Shown: piece by piece, positions 1-10,104 of the stretch
Layout: each line of letters opens with the position of its first letter
Position numbering within the stretch: the first letter of the stretch is position 1
Assembly: GCA_900109895.1 (NCBI GenBank)
Contig: FOBR01000006.1
Coordinates: forward strand, 206,380 to 270,379
Length of the DNA: 64,000 nt
Source of the DNA: a bacterium A37T11
Lineage (GTDB): Bacteria > Bacteroidota > Bacteroidia > Sphingobacteriales > Sphingobacteriaceae
Direction: 5' to 3'
Notes under the pieces: generated by a model
Databases searched by the model: none
The model's input: only the letters and a program-made list of their open reading frames with translations
What the model was told of the DNA's origin: nothing
Program-made: the position numbers and the translations under genes

Positions 1-219
1 TATCGCTTCGCGCATACGCAGAAAAATGCTATCACCTTTTACGACACTTCGTTGCTTCAAATACTCCCAGCAAGTCTTGTCAATGTGCGGATCCAATATA
101 GTTGACTCATAGTTATAATCTTCCTGCAGGTCCAAGCCTGCCACACTGCAAGCTTGAAAAGCCGCCAAAAAGAAAAAAACCACCAGCACTAAAAATCTAT
201 TTTTCAACTTCTTTTCCAT
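1..219 (-). CDS. Partial PUL lipoprotein, N-terminus only (possible fasciclin-like domain)
   Basis: The reading frame opens at an ATG on the minus strand (217-219) and runs 73 codons without a stop to the window edge. The N-terminus has basic residues, a strongly hydrophobic stretch and a cysteine at about residue 24 (AAFQAC), which looks like a lipoprotein signal peptide. After it comes an acidic linker and a stretch reading TCWEYLKQR...DSIFLRMREAI. This resembles the start of the FAS1/fasciclin-like lipoproteins often found third in SusC-SusD operons, but the match is by eye and weak. The start lies 11 nt beyond the susD stop, so it is co-transcribed with susC and susD. It is probably a surface-exposed glycan-binding or accessory lipoprotein. 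The C-terminal part lies outside the window. Confidence 0.6.
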   Translation of the reverse strand, partial: MEKKLKNRFLVLVVFFFLAAFQACSVAGLDLQEDYNYESTILDPHIDKTCWEYLKQRSVVKGDSIFLRMREAI

Positions 220-230
220 CATCAAACTAT

Positions 231-1688
231 TTATTCAGAGTAAGGTTCATTTTGTACCAATAAAGGATTTCGAGTTAACGCATCCCGTGAAATAGGAAAT
301 AAGATTTTACGGGAATCGGTAAAACCGGAAACAGAAAGATTAAGTAAAGCCTGTCTTTTGCGAATGATTGGATCCATTACTTCCAACACACGGCCAGTAC
401 GGATCAAGTCAAACCATCTATGACCTTCTCCAAAAAGTTCAAGCTGTCGCTCCTGCAGTATTTCCCATTCGAGATCGCGCTGAGAAGGAAAATCTGCAGC
501 ACTCACAGCAGCTAGTCCCGCCCGCGTCTTTACTTGGTTTAATATAGCCACCGCACTTTCACGGTCGCCCGTATTATTGAGCGCCTCAGCCCGAAGCAAC
601 AAAATATCGGCATAGCGGTACAACGGTATTTTTGCTTCGTTTTGATCATTGGATGGCAATGCAACCTTACCATCTTGACCCGGACCATAAAATTTCCAGA
701 TAGAATTGACTCCCTGAGTTGTCGCCTTCAGCAACGTATCGTAGGTGATGGATCGCCTGATATCTTCATGATGCGCTTCAAATCGATTAAAAACAGTTGA
801 ATCAATCACATAATTGGACGTATTACTTGAAGATCCAATTTTAGCAAATGTATTTACCCCATTACCCTGAAGGTCCTGAGTAAAGCTCCAGTTCAAACTC
901 CAGATATTCTCTTTAATAGTTGTACTTCCTGGACCTGTAAAAAGCGTTTTCCAATCCGTTCCAGGTACTAACCCGTAGCGTTTCAGTGCCATCAGCGCAT
1001 CTGTCATTTCAAGCACTTTTGCATCATCCTTTAACCAGCTATATACATCGGCCTGCAACGCCAGAATTCCACCTGTATTTATTTCCCAAACCGAAGTATT
1101 TGAGTTACTGCTTAATGAATAAGCCCTTTCCAAATCGGGAATGATCGCTTGGTTCATAATATCATCTACCGATGCACGGGCAAGGTTGGTCTCTCCTTCC
1201 AGATTTTCATAAGGCTCCAGCCTGAGGGGTACTCCTCCCCACACTCTTATGGCATAAAAATATAAATATGCCCTGATAGCAAGCGCCTGAGACAAGTAGT
1301 TATTAAGCGATGCTTCTGGAAGGTTAGCGATTTTACCGAGGTATTTAATGGCACTGTTTGCCCTTCCAATTGCCACATACAGGGTATTCCAATTAGCTGC
1401 AGAGGTAGTGGAATTTAAGCCATTCAGAGCCACCGTAATTTGGTTTTCACCCGTTCCACCATAGGTGAAGTTATCAGAACGTGCCTCCCCCCAATCAATA
1501 TAATTGCCCACACCAATTGCCGATTGCACACCATCATATACCCCAGCCAACCCCAGCTGAGCATCATCTGCTGTCTTCCAAAATAACTCATCAGACAGGT
1601 CTGTGATGGGTTGCTGATCTAAAAATTTATTACATCCTGAAGCCAACAACAAAAACAACAGTGCATTTAATATTCGTAATTTTTTCAT
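231..1688 (-). CDS. SusD/RagB family outer-membrane lipoprotein
   Basis: 485 aa, the normal length for SusD. The N-terminus carries a lipobox (LLLASGC) followed by the NKFLDQQPITDLSDELFW region typical of SusD starts. The C-terminal part contains the conserved pattern LLLRAEALNNTGDRESAV, then NQVKTRAGL, ERQLELFGEGHRWFDL and a final LVQNEPY ending. SusD proteins form the lid that captures oligosaccharides over the SusC channel at the outer surface. The gene follows susC by 11 nt and precedes another lipoprotein by 11 nt. With the sulfatase and GH95 genes upstream, the expected ligand is a sulfated, fucose-containing glycan; that last step is inference. Confidence 0.95.
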   Translation of the reverse strand: MKKLRILNALLFLLLASGCNKFLDQQPITDLSDELFWKTADDAQLGLAGVYDGVQSAIGVGNYIDWGEARSDNFTYGGTGENQITVALNGLNSTTSAANWNTLYVAIGRANSAIKYLGKIANLPEASLNNYLSQALAIRAYLYFYAIRVWGGVPLRLEPYENLEGETNLARASVDDIMNQAIIPDLERAYSLSSNSNTSVWEINTGGILALQADVYSWLKDDAKVLEMTDALMALKRYGLVPGTDWKTLFTGPGSTTIKENIWSLNWSFTQDLQGNGVNTFAKIGSSSNTSNYVIDSTVFNRFEAHHEDIRRSITYDTLLKATTQGVNSIWKFYGPGQDGKVALPSNDQNEAKIPLYRYADILLLRAEALNNTGDRESAVAILNQVKTRAGLAAVSAADFPSQRDLEWEILQERQLELFGEGHRWFDLIRTGRVLEVMDPIIRKRQALLNLSVSGFTDSRKILFPISRDALTRNPLLVQNEPYSE

Positions 1689-1699
1689 GTCATTATTCG

Positions 1700-4600
1700 T
1701 TAAAAACTCACATTCAAACCTAAACCAAATTCCCTTTTACGCGGGTATCGCCCATTATCTACACCCATTTCCAGCGCATTATTGAAAGATATCTCCGGAT
1801 CAAACCATTTATAATTAGTCCAGGTGAGCAGGTTGTTTGCATAGGCATAGATCCCTATTCCTTTAAGGTGGATCCGGGTAACTAATGGTAATGGTAACCG
1901 ATAACTAACCTTCAGGTTCCTTAATCTGATAAATGAGGCATCCTCTATATAATTACTGTTCAGCTCCCTCACATTTCCCATACTGTTATTTTTGGCTATC
2001 GGCCAGTCGGTCACATCCCCCTGCTTATTCCAAGCCCCAATGATAGCATCAGGTTCAGGAGTTACATTGGTTGTCCCAAATGTATTTAGGCCATACCTTG
2101 CTTTATCATAGATCTTGCCTCCCCAGCTCACGTAAACATCAAAAGATAAGCTTACACTTTTATATGAAAATGAATTGGCCAAACCGGCCACAAACTTAGG
2201 CTGTGCATTTCCTAAAATCATACGGTCATTATCATCAATTACGCTATCGCGGCGCTCATTTTCCCAGATCACATCGCCTCCCTTTGAAATATTTCCTTGC
2301 GTATATAGTTGCTGGACGGGCCCGTTATAAGGTTTTCCATCTAACGTATAGCCACCTGCAGACTTTCCGTCCGGAGAAACATCCACCGGAGTAAGTCTGT
2401 CCCAATTTTCGGAATACGCATTTGATACATCATAGGAATATACACCCAATGCTTTCCAACCATAAAAGTTGCCCAATTTTTGACCTTCTTCTATGAGCCA
2501 TTTGCCACTACCCGACAAAATAGAAGTACCACCATACAACTTCCTGACCGTATTATTATTAAAAGACATATTATAAGAAATATTCCATTCAAACTGTTTA
2601 CTACGTACAGGAATACCCGTCAACATAAACTCAAAGCCCTTATTTTGAATTGAGCCCACATTGACCTGTACAGAGCTATAGCCCGTTTCATAGGCCAATG
2701 GAGCATTATATAATAAATTGTCAGTTATTTTGCGGTAGTAGTCACCCACAAAAGTCAGCCGTCCTTTAAAAAAGGAAAGATCGATTCCCAAGTTGAACTG
2801 TTTGGTCGCTTCCCAACTCAATAGACTATTTCCTAGTTGGCTATTCTGGACTACGCCAGAGACGCCATTATAATAATACTGTCCAAAAACGTACCGTTGT
2901 ATAGCTGCATAATTATCAATCCGGTCATTACCTGTCTCCCCATAACTAAATCTTAATTTACCATCATCCAGAAAACCACTGCTGTTCTTTAAAAATCTTT
3001 CTTCAGAAAACCGCCAACCCAAAGAAGCAGATGGAAAAAATCCCCAGCGTTTATCTTTGCCAAAGCGGCTGGCCCCATCCATCCTGAAATTAGAGTTAAA
3101 CAAGTATTTGCCCTTATAGCTATAGCCCACCCGTCCGAAGGCAGAGGCTGAAGTATTGCGCGTGCCACTTGTATAGGTACCTCCCTGATCAAGCAGCTGG
3201 GCAGAATTGAGGGTCAATACCGTTTCCGACACATAGTTTGAACCAGATAAATCTGATCCGCGACTATAATCTTTATCTGCAGCTAAGCCAAAGACCGCCG
3301 TCACATCATGATCTCCAGTAAAAGTTCGATGAAAATTCAGGTAAGCTTGCAATTGCCAGTACGTATTAAAATCGGTTAGGTCTGCCCCTTCATTGATATT
3401 AGAGGTGCTTACCAACTTAGGTGTAAATTTAAGATTGTGCGTATAATCTACCTTGACATTGGCATCCGTTGTAAGCCTGAGCCCTTTTATAAATTCATAA
3501 CTCAGCGCCGTATAAATATTTCCATCATAGCTATCAAATTCATTTTTATTGAGCAGTGCCTCGGCTACCGGATTTCTTCTGCCTCCTATAACGGGTGCCA
3601 GCGTACCGTCTGGCAAGTAAACTGCAAAAGATGGTGGACGCTGTATAGCCTGATTGAGCGTATTTCCATCGCTTATGCGATTTTCCTTTTGGTAAGAAAG
3701 CTGGATACGATTAACGATAGAAAACTTATCGTTTGGCCGGTAGTCCATATTAAATCGGGCACGAGCAATGTCTGAATAACTATTTAAAATAATGCCTTTA
3801 TCTTTCAAATAGCTAAGGCTCGAGTAGTAATTCAAATTTTTATTAGCTCCACTCACCGACAAATCAACCTGATTTCTCACGCCGGTCTGTGTGAGCAGAT
3901 CCTGATAATCATTGTCTGCATTAAATGACGGATTGAGAGAATCAAGCGAATTCTCGGCTGTTCCATTGCGTTTATAAAGGTACAGCCTACGTAAAGCAGC
4001 ATTTGATTGCGCAATCTTATGGGATAAATTACTAAAACTTTGCAGGTAATTGACGTTGATTTGTGGTTTACCTTCTATTCCTTTTTTTGTCGTTATGATC
4101 ACTACCCCATTAGCAGATCTAGCCCCATAAATTGCAGCAGAGGCCGCATCTTTCAATATCTCTATCGAGGCAATATCAGCGGGATTAATCCCTTCGATAT
4201 TTACACCCTGTGCACCATCAACGATATATAGCGGATCAGCCCCCCCCTGCAAGGTGGCTGTACCCCTTATGCGCATGGAACTACCCGCGCCAGGTCGGCC
4301 CGATTCCTGGGCAATTTGCACACCACTTGCTTGCCCCTGCATAGCATCAAAAATATTTATGGCCTGCCTTTTTTCAATATCTGCTCTGGAAATAGAAGAT
4401 ATAGCTCCAGTAACATCGCGTTTCTTTTGTTGTCCATAGCCTACCACGACAACTTCGTCCAGGTTGCTGTTGTCCGCCTCAAGTAAAACTTTTAATGGAT
4501 TTGTGTCAGTTAACGGTACCTCTTTGCGTACATACCCCACCATGGAGAACGTCAACGTTACAGTTTTATCGGGTATAACCAACCTGAAATGGCCCTTTGC

Positions 4601-4795
4601 ATCAGTCGTGGTACCCCGTCCTGATAAACCCTTAACATATACAGAAACTCCGGTAAGTGTCCCATTTGCATCTGAAACTGTTCCAGAGACCTCCAGTTGC
4701 TGAAGCTTAACCGGTTCCCGGAAAGAGCGCGCAAACACTTCCCCTTTACCAAGCAATACTAACAGACATAACAACCACTTTTTATTACTTATCAT
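1700..4795 (-). CDS. SusC/RagA TonB-dependent outer-membrane transporter (no STN domain)
   Basis: 1031 aa. A signal peptide is followed directly by a carboxypeptidase-D-like regulatory domain (EVSGTVSDANGTLTGVSVYVKG, about residues 34-110), a VVVGYGQQKKRDVTGAISSI segment, the plug (PLYIVDGAQG...IEILKDAASAAIYGARSANGVVIITTKKG, about 190-240) and a long beta-barrel ending in LGLNVSF. There is no N-terminal secretin/TonB (STN) signalling domain and no adjacent sigma/FecR pair, so this transporter is probably controlled by another regulator such as the AraC protein further upstream. It imports oligosaccharides captured by the SusD partner. It starts 49 nt after the sulfatase stop, which suggests one operon. 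Confidence 0.95.
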   Translation of the reverse strand: MISNKKWLLCLLVLLGKGEVFARSFREPVKLQQLEVSGTVSDANGTLTGVSVYVKGLSGRGTTTDAKGHFRLVIPDKTVTLTFSMVGYVRKEVPLTDTNPLKVLLEADNSNLDEVVVVGYGQQKKRDVTGAISSISRADIEKRQAINIFDAMQGQASGVQIAQESGRPGAGSSMRIRGTATLQGGADPLYIVDGAQGVNIEGINPADIASIEILKDAASAAIYGARSANGVVIITTKKGIEGKPQINVNYLQSFSNLSHKIAQSNAALRRLYLYKRNGTAENSLDSLNPSFNADNDYQDLLTQTGVRNQVDLSVSGANKNLNYYSSLSYLKDKGIILNSYSDIARARFNMDYRPNDKFSIVNRIQLSYQKENRISDGNTLNQAIQRPPSFAVYLPDGTLAPVIGGRRNPVAEALLNKNEFDSYDGNIYTALSYEFIKGLRLTTDANVKVDYTHNLKFTPKLVSTSNINEGADLTDFNTYWQLQAYLNFHRTFTGDHDVTAVFGLAADKDYSRGSDLSGSNYVSETVLTLNSAQLLDQGGTYTSGTRNTSASAFGRVGYSYKGKYLFNSNFRMDGASRFGKDKRWGFFPSASLGWRFSEERFLKNSSGFLDDGKLRFSYGETGNDRIDNYAAIQRYVFGQYYYNGVSGVVQNSQLGNSLLSWEATKQFNLGIDLSFFKGRLTFVGDYYRKITDNLLYNAPLAYETGYSSVQVNVGSIQNKGFEFMLTGIPVRSKQFEWNISYNMSFNNNTVRKLYGGTSILSGSGKWLIEEGQKLGNFYGWKALGVYSYDVSNAYSENWDRLTPVDVSPDGKSAGGYTLDGKPYNGPVQQLYTQGNISKGGDVIWENERRDSVIDDNDRMILGNAQPKFVAGLANSFSYKSVSLSFDVYVSWGGKIYDKARYGLNTFGTTNVTPEPDAIIGAWNKQGDVTDWPIAKNNSMGNVRELNSNYIEDASFIRLRNLKVSYRLPLPLVTRIHLKGIGIYAYANNLLTWTNYKWFDPEISFNNALEMGVDNGRYPRKREFGLGLNVSF

Positions 4796-4844
4796 AATTA
4801 TTTAAATTTGGTAAATTGGTTTACGAAATATACTAAGTGCCTAC

Positions 4845-6407
4845 CTAAAAATGTGGACGTGAGTAACCTTTTTGCTGACAATCGTCCAGCAACTTTTTCA
4901 ACTCAGCTACCTTTTCCGGAAATTGGAGGTACACGTCATTCGTCTCAGCAGGATCATTAGCTAAATTAAAAAGTGTTCCGCATTTTTGATCACCAGGTAA
5001 TAGTTTTATAACCCTAGGCTCGGTAAATCCACCAGAACCTAGCGATGTACAAAGTTTCCATGAGCCCTTCCTGATGGCAAAATATCCGCCCAATGAATGA
5101 TGAACAATAAAATCACGGATAGGCTTTCCCCCATCTTTTCCCACCCAAGCCGGCCATAGATTAAAACTATCTTCAGCAACCCCATTCGGAAGTGCGAAAT
5201 GCAGCATTCCAGCCAATGTAGCCACCATATCAGTAGTACATATTAATTGTGCACTTTGGCTTCCAGCTTGGATGTGTCCGGGCCATTGTGCCATAAAGGG
5301 CACGTGATGTCCTGCCTCAAAAATATCAGCTTTTCGACCTCGAAAATCAGCATTCGATTTATGTCCAGTTTGGCTAATATCTTCGGGAGTCCAATCAGAA
5401 CCGTTGTCACTGGTCAAAATAACTAGCGTATTTTCAAGAAGACCATTCTTTGCCAATGCCTCTATTACTTTGCCGATCATCTGATCCGTTTCTTTAACAT
5501 AGTCTCCATAGTTACCTGCCTGCGAGCTACCACTGAAATCTTTAGTTGGAACCCAGGGAGTATGAGGCGAAGGTAAAGGTAGGTATAAGAAAAATGGTTC
5601 ATTTGTTACTTTAGCCCTGGCATTAATATATGTTACTGCACGATTTGTAATGGTAGGTAGTACTTGATCAAAAACAAAATCCTTAGATACTTTCCCTGAT
5701 CGGCGTAGGGAACCCCTTCCCGTACCACCTTCCGATCGATTCTTTAAGACCTCATTGGGAATACTATGCACCTTGCCATTATCCAGGTAACAATATGGGC
5801 TCATATCCAACGAGGCCGGAATGATCAAACTTTCTTCAAACCCAAAATCCCAAGGGCCTCCATTTACCCTAGCTGTATAATCAACATTATCATCAAAGTT
5901 ATCCTCCACAACTCCAGTACTAGGAGGTTGTTGTATAGGTCTTGAATTATCTTTCAATTGCCAATCTAAACCTAAGTGCCATTTTCCAAAGCATCCGGTA
6001 TGATATCCCTCCTTTTTTAGGAAGGAAGCAATGGTGACACGACCTTTTTCAATCAATGACGGAGAATATCCATTAAGCACCCCTTTCTTTAACCTTGATC
6101 GAAAGTCATATCGGCCAGTCAACAATCCATACCGCGTAGGTGTACAAACTGACGAGCTGGAATGGGCATCCGTAAAATGTATACCTTTCTTAAGTATATT
6201 ATCCATTACTGGCGTATGGATTTTTGAAGAAAGATTGAGGGCCGATACATCTCCATAGCCCATATCATCTGCCAATATCAATACAATGTTAGGCCTATCG
6301 GCTATGTTTTGCCCAAGTGCAGTTGAAATAATGCAAACTCCTGACAAAATCAAGCTAAAAAAGATACATTCCCCCTTATTAAACTTTTGTAAATGGTTAA
6401 GAAACAT
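4845..6407 (-). CDS. S1-family (formylglycine-dependent) sulfatase
   Basis: 520 aa with an N-terminal hydrophobic signal. The mature part starts with the sulfatase metal motif NIVLILADDMGYGD (Asp47 and Asp48). The formylglycine signature is VCTPTRYGLLTGR, with the convertible cysteine at residue 88. Further on is VILTSDNGSDW, which supplies the second pair of metal ligands, and a C-terminal GTLFNLANDPAETND block typical of arylsulfatases. It should hydrolyse sulfate esters from a glycan in the periplasm or at the cell surface. A Cys-type sulfatase needs a maturation enzyme, and none is encoded in this window. It lies between the GH95 fucosidase and susC, all on the same strand, so the substrate is probably a sulfated fucoside or galactan. 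The S1 subfamily cannot be assigned by eye. Confidence 0.93.
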   Translation of the reverse strand: MFLNHLQKFNKGECIFFSLILSGVCIISTALGQNIADRPNIVLILADDMGYGDVSALNLSSKIHTPVMDNILKKGIHFTDAHSSSSVCTPTRYGLLTGRYDFRSRLKKGVLNGYSPSLIEKGRVTIASFLKKEGYHTGCFGKWHLGLDWQLKDNSRPIQQPPSTGVVEDNFDDNVDYTARVNGGPWDFGFEESLIIPASLDMSPYCYLDNGKVHSIPNEVLKNRSEGGTGRGSLRRSGKVSKDFVFDQVLPTITNRAVTYINARAKVTNEPFFLYLPLPSPHTPWVPTKDFSGSSQAGNYGDYVKETDQMIGKVIEALAKNGLLENTLVILTSDNGSDWTPEDISQTGHKSNADFRGRKADIFEAGHHVPFMAQWPGHIQAGSQSAQLICTTDMVATLAGMLHFALPNGVAEDSFNLWPAWVGKDGGKPIRDFIVHHSLGGYFAIRKGSWKLCTSLGSGGFTEPRVIKLLPGDQKCGTLFNLANDPAETNDVYLQFPEKVAELKKLLDDCQQKGYSRPHF

Positions 6408-6515
6408 AAAGGTCTATAATAATTGTCAGTTGCAAAAATGCACGGATTTGACACTCATTAAGGGTAAATTTTGCTCTAAAAGGAGGAATAAATGATCTTT
6501 AATCATCCACCAAAA

Positions 6516-8993
6516 TTAAAAATTCAACACTACCGTCTTCCCTGCTTTTAAATTCAAACGGTATTCATACAACTGCCTGCATCCATTGCCTGAGACTACA
6601 CGCTTCCCCTTACCCCTTTCACCGGATAACGGATATGGACTGCGTATAATATACATGCCGGTAAAACGCGGATTTAAGTGGGCAGTTTTTAGCTTGCCCT
6701 GCCCCCATTCCATACCTACAAATACGCCTCCCCGGGCTACCAATCCGCTCACACTTCCATCCGGCCACATACTTGGAAGAGCAGGCAATAAACTTATCGC
6801 ACCATCCTGGCTTTGCAGCAGCATTTCTGCCATACCAGATACCACCCCAAAATTTCCGTCAATTTGAAACGGGGGGCAAGCATCCAGCAAATTGGGATAA
6901 GATCCCCCTTCTTCTTTGGATGTTTTACTTCCATATAAGAATAATTGCCTATTTAGCATTTCATAAGCATGATCACCATCCTCCAGCCTTGCCCACCAAT
7001 TTACTTTCCAAGCTTTTGACCAGCCCGTCCCTCCATCACCACGCAGCTCCAAACTTTTTTGGGCAGCTGCTGCCAAAGCAGGAGTTGTTCGCAGACCAAT
7101 TAGCGATGCCGGAAACAGGCCATACAGATGTGACGCATGGCGATGATTATCCTTTGGATCATCCCAATCCTGGGACCATTCCTGCAACTGCCCGTATTTG
7201 CCCACCTTAAAAGGGAACAAAGCTTTCAACACAGCTTTTAAACTATCTGCTAACGGTTGGTCTTTGTTTAGTATTTCACTTGCCCGAATGGTATTTTGAA
7301 ATAAGTCCCGGATGATGGATAAATCCATTGTTGAAGCTACACTTACAGACCCTATCTTTTTTCCATCGATTAAAAACGCATTTTCAGGAGAAGTGGATGG
7401 GTTTGTCACCCAATATCCATTTGGGCCTTTTACCAACCAGTCCAGCATAAAACGGGCCGCCCCGTTCATTAAGGGTAGTGCCTTTGCCGATAGGAAAGCC
7501 GTATCAGCTGTGTATAAATAATGCTCCCACAAATGCCGGGTAAGCCATGCCCCACCCATGGGCCACATAGCCCACCGAGGTTGGCCAGCAGGATCTCCCC
7601 AATCACCCCCTCCCGAAGGAGAGGTGATGGCCCACAAATCACTATTGTGATGCGCCACCCAACCACGAGCCCCATAATTGATACGCGCAGTCCGGGCACC
7701 ATTAATAGCCAGTTGGCCAATAAAGTCAAATAAAGGGTTGGCGCATTCGGATAAATTTGTAACCTCAGCAGGCCAATAATTCATCTCGGTGTTGATGTTA
7801 ATGGTATAGTTAGATCCCCATGGTGGTTGCATTTCCTTATTCCAGATGCCTTGCAAATTGGCTGCAGGGCTCCCTGGTCTCGAGCAGGCGATGAGTAAGT
7901 ATCGACCATATTGAAACAATAAAGCCATGAGGGATGGATCCGTATGTCCTCCTGCCGCCGTGAAGTTCAGCAGGCGCTTATCCGTAGGTATCCCAACATT
8001 CTCACCCGTACCTAAGTTAAGACTAACCCGGTCAAACAGTTTTTTATAATCAGACGTATGGCGTGCCCACAATTTACCATAGTTGGCACCAGTGGCAGCA
8101 TCCAATACTTTTTTAGCGATAGCAGATGGATCCCTCCCATCCGTACCCGGATCCCGAAAAGGACCATTATAACTGGTACCAATGGACATTATGAGTGTTA
8201 CAGAAGTCGCGTTGCTAATATGCATACCTGAAGAGTCTGTTTTGAGCAAACCACCTTCATGTTGTGCCCTAATCCGCACTTCATAATTCATCCCTTTTCC
8301 TGCGTTAGTAGGCGCATAACGGATTTGGTCTTTTTCCGTAGACCGATGTGCCACATATTCCGGACATTTTCCATGCATTACCAACAGGTCAGGCGCTAAT
8401 CCATCCAATTGATGAGGCATCGGATTGTCAAAGCATAAATCAGATGATATGGATTCAGGACGATCTGCGGTCAGTCTGATCACTAGTACCTGATCTGGAT
8501 AACTGCTAAAAATCTCCCGTTTATAGGTAATGCCACCCTGGCTAAATTGGGTTGTAGCTACCGCTGTCCTGAGATCCAGTTGCCGCAGATAGCCGGTCAT
8601 TTTACCTTGAGGAAGACGATGTACCAGGCGAAGGCTCCCCAATGTTAAGTATCGGGCACTATAAGGACCCAGCATCCCCTTCGTCAGTGAGTCGCCCAGC
8701 AAATACTTTTCTTCAAACAAGGCCTTACGGACTTGAGGAAGCATGATCTTCGCCTGCGGATTATTCGTTTCGCGAGGCCCTCCAGACCACAAAAAAGCTT
8801 CATTAAGTTGTATATCATCTACGCTGGTACCTCCAAATACCATAGCCCCTATCCGACCATTACCCAATGGAAGCGCTTCATTCCAGTTAGTCGCAGGTTG
8901 CGCATAACAAAGTCTCAAATCCTGCCCCTGTGCATTTAAACAAAGGAAAAGACACAACGTCATACCGGATATCCAGCAGCAAAAGTTTCTCAT
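6516..8993 (-). CDS. GH95 family alpha-L-fucosidase (or alpha-L-galactosidase)
   Basis: 825 aa, full length for GH95, with a signal peptide of about 23 residues. Family hallmarks are seen in order: [20 protein letters not shown] with [11 protein letters not shown] near the N-terminus; [20 protein letters not shown] and [16 protein letters not shown] in the middle; [11 protein letters not shown]; and [15 protein letters not shown] with FQIDGNFG in the C-terminal half of the (alpha/alpha)6 domain. GH95 enzymes invert alpha-1,2-linked L-fucose, and some members act on alpha-L-galactose. The histidines in the HHNSDLW segment fit the fucosidase type, though this distinction is from memory of the family. 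It is 107 nt upstream of the sulfatase gene and probably acts with it. Confidence 0.93.
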   Translation of the reverse strand: MRNFCCWISGMTLCLFLCLNAQGQDLRLCYAQPATNWNEALPLGNGRIGAMVFGGTSVDDIQLNEAFLWSGGPRETNNPQAKIMLPQVRKALFEEKYLLGDSLTKGMLGPYSARYLTLGSLRLVHRLPQGKMTGYLRQLDLRTAVATTQFSQGGITYKREIFSSYPDQVLVIRLTADRPESISSDLCFDNPMPHQLDGLAPDLLVMHGKCPEYVAHRSTEKDQIRYAPTNAGKGMNYEVRIRAQHEGGLLKTDSSGMHISNATSVTLIMSIGTSYNGPFRDPGTDGRDPSAIAKKVLDAATGANYGKLWARHTSDYKKLFDRVSLNLGTGENVGIPTDKRLLNFTAAGGHTDPSLMALLFQYGRYLLIACSRPGSPAANLQGIWNKEMQPPWGSNYTININTEMNYWPAEVTNLSECANPLFDFIGQLAINGARTARINYGARGWVAHHNSDLWAITSPSGGGDWGDPAGQPRWAMWPMGGAWLTRHLWEHYLYTADTAFLSAKALPLMNGAARFMLDWLVKGPNGYWVTNPSTSPENAFLIDGKKIGSVSVASTMDLSIIRDLFQNTIRASEILNKDQPLADSLKAVLKALFPFKVGKYGQLQEWSQDWDDPKDNHRHASHLYGLFPASLIGLRTTPALAAAAQKSLELRGDGGTGWSKAWKVNWWARLEDGDHAYEMLNRQLFLYGSKTSKEEGGSYPNLLDACPPFQIDGNFGVVSGMAEMLLQSQDGAISLLPALPSMWPDGSVSGLVARGGVFVGMEWGQGKLKTAHLNPRFTGMYIIRSPYPLSGERGKGKRVVSGNGCRQLYEYRLNLKAGKTVVLNF

Positions 8994-9085
8994 TTCACAA
9001 AAATGAAGATTATTTTTTTTACATCAACAAGAACAGCATTAAAGGAAAAAATAAAAATCCTTTCAATCTATGTTGTAAAACCGTA

Positions 9086-9952
9086 CTATATGACCAGTGT
9101 ATTTGACTTCGTGCTTATATGTTCACGGACTGATTTTTGAAACTGCTCTGGCGACAAGCCGGTGTGCTGTTTAAAAAAGCGGCTAAAATAGGGGCGATCA
9201 TTGAACCCAAGGTCGTACGCAATTTCCTTGATTGTACTTTCACTGTGTATGATCTGCCTTTTTGCTTCAAGGATAATGCGGTCATGAATGAGTTGCATGC
9301 CTGTTTTGTTCAACTTTTCTTTCAGTACCTGGTTGAGGCGTTTAGAACTCACACGCAGTTTTCCGGCATAAAAATCAGTATTCCGCTCCTGGTGGTAATT
9401 CATTTCAAGCAGCATCATAAACTCGTAGATACGCTTTTCGTTAATGTCCTGCACGGTGAACGCAGCTTCTTTTAGGCGAATAAGTTTCAGCAAAAATACT
9501 TTAAGCAGTGCTTTTAACATGATCAGGCTGTGTGCATCACGTAAGTATTCTGCTTCCAGTAATTGATACACCTGGTCCAATTCAACCGACATGGAATCGT
9601 CGGCCTTAAGGCATGAAAATTCTCCCTGTAAATTAAAAATACGGAATACATCCAAAAGAAATTCCTTCACATCATCGTCCAGCATTTCTCTTTTGAACGA
9701 AATGATCACGCCTTTTTTTCCGGCCTTATTTAACTGATGAACCCGGTAAGGCGGTATAAGATAAATCCAGTCGCCATGCAAAGCTACCTGCTTATCTTTC
9801 ACTTCATGCAACGCATCTTCATCCCGCAGCCAAACAATTTCAAAAAATTCCTTCCTTTCCGGATCGTATAAATAAGAAGGAGGGCAATTTTCAAGTCGGC
9901 GAATAAAGATCAGGGCCTCACCCAGGCCTCTCTCCATTTTTTCATTATCCAT
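9086..9952 (-). CDS. AraC-family transcriptional regulator
   Basis: 288 aa. The C-terminal third holds the two helix-turn-helix motifs of AraC/XylS regulators: FYAGKLRVSSKRLNQVLKEK (about 195-215) and STIKEIAYDLGFNDRPYFSR with FFKQHTGLSPEQFQ (about 240-275). The N-terminal 180 residues form a cupin-like sensor region with no clear family match beyond the usual AraC ligand-binding arrangement. The gene sits upstream of GH95 on the same strand and divergently from hxlB across a 152-bp intergenic region. It is therefore a candidate regulator of the fucosidase/sulfatase PUL, of the RuMP pair, or of both. An inverted repeat and a -7 element lie in its leader, consistent with autoregulation. Confidence 0.93.
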   Translation of the reverse strand: MDNEKMERGLGEALIFIRRLENCPPSYLYDPERKEFFEIVWLRDEDALHEVKDKQVALHGDWIYLIPPYRVHQLNKAGKKGVIISFKREMLDDDVKEFLLDVFRIFNLQGEFSCLKADDSMSVELDQVYQLLEAEYLRDAHSLIMLKALLKVFLLKLIRLKEAAFTVQDINEKRIYEFMMLLEMNYHQERNTDFYAGKLRVSSKRLNQVLKEKLNKTGMQLIHDRIILEAKRQIIHSESTIKEIAYDLGFNDRPYFSRFFKQHTGLSPEQFQKSVREHISTKSNTLVI

Positions 9953-9966
9953 TACATAAACTTACA

Positions 9967-9986
9967 TCAGAATGACTATATTCTGA
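9967..9986. promoter_or_regulatory. Inverted repeat, candidate operator
   Basis: TCAGAAT-N6-ATTCTGA is a perfect 7-bp inverted repeat with a 6-bp spacer. It lies 15 nt upstream of the araC-family start codon, between that gene and the divergent hxlB. Its position downstream of the proposed araC promoter would suit a repressor or autoregulatory site. Binding by the AraC protein itself is inference, since AraC sites are more often direct repeats. Confidence 0.35.
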
Positions 9987-9995
9987 ATAGTACAC

Positions 9996-10003
9996 CAAAA
10001 TTA
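9996..10003 (-). promoter_or_regulatory. Bacteroidetes -7 element for the araC-family gene
   Basis: On the minus strand this reads TAATTTTG, matching the Bacteroidetes -7 consensus TAnnTTTG. It would give a leader of roughly 40 nt for the araC-family gene. No convincing -33 TTTG was found at the expected spacing. Confidence 0.4.
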
Positions 10004-10089
10004 CCAAATTATCCCACTATTTACAAAATAATAGGCAAATAGTCCATTATGATTAGCTAAATTTATAATGCTGACAAAACTAAAAGCCC

Positions 10090-10097
10090 TAACTTTG
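10090..10097 (+). promoter_or_regulatory. Bacteroidetes -7 element for hxlB, very close to the start codon
   Basis: TAACTTTG matches TAnnTTTG exactly. Only 7 nt separate its final G from the hxlB ATG at 10105, so transcription would start at or within a few nucleotides of the start codon. No -33 element was identified. Confidence 0.45.
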
Positions 10098-10104
10098 TTT
10101 TGCA

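Noticed and set aside
3437..3775. Long plus-strand frame opposite the first susC
   Set aside because: It is a shadow of the barrel-coding strand with no independent signal, family motif or start context; the same applies to the plus-strand frames opposite GH95 at 6586-7210.
6478..6493. AAAGGAGGAATAAATG, a perfect Shine-Dalgarno-like site with ATG on the plus strand
   Set aside because: The following frame is short and runs into the 3' end of the GH95 gene; Bacteroidetes rarely rely on such sites, so chance is more likely.
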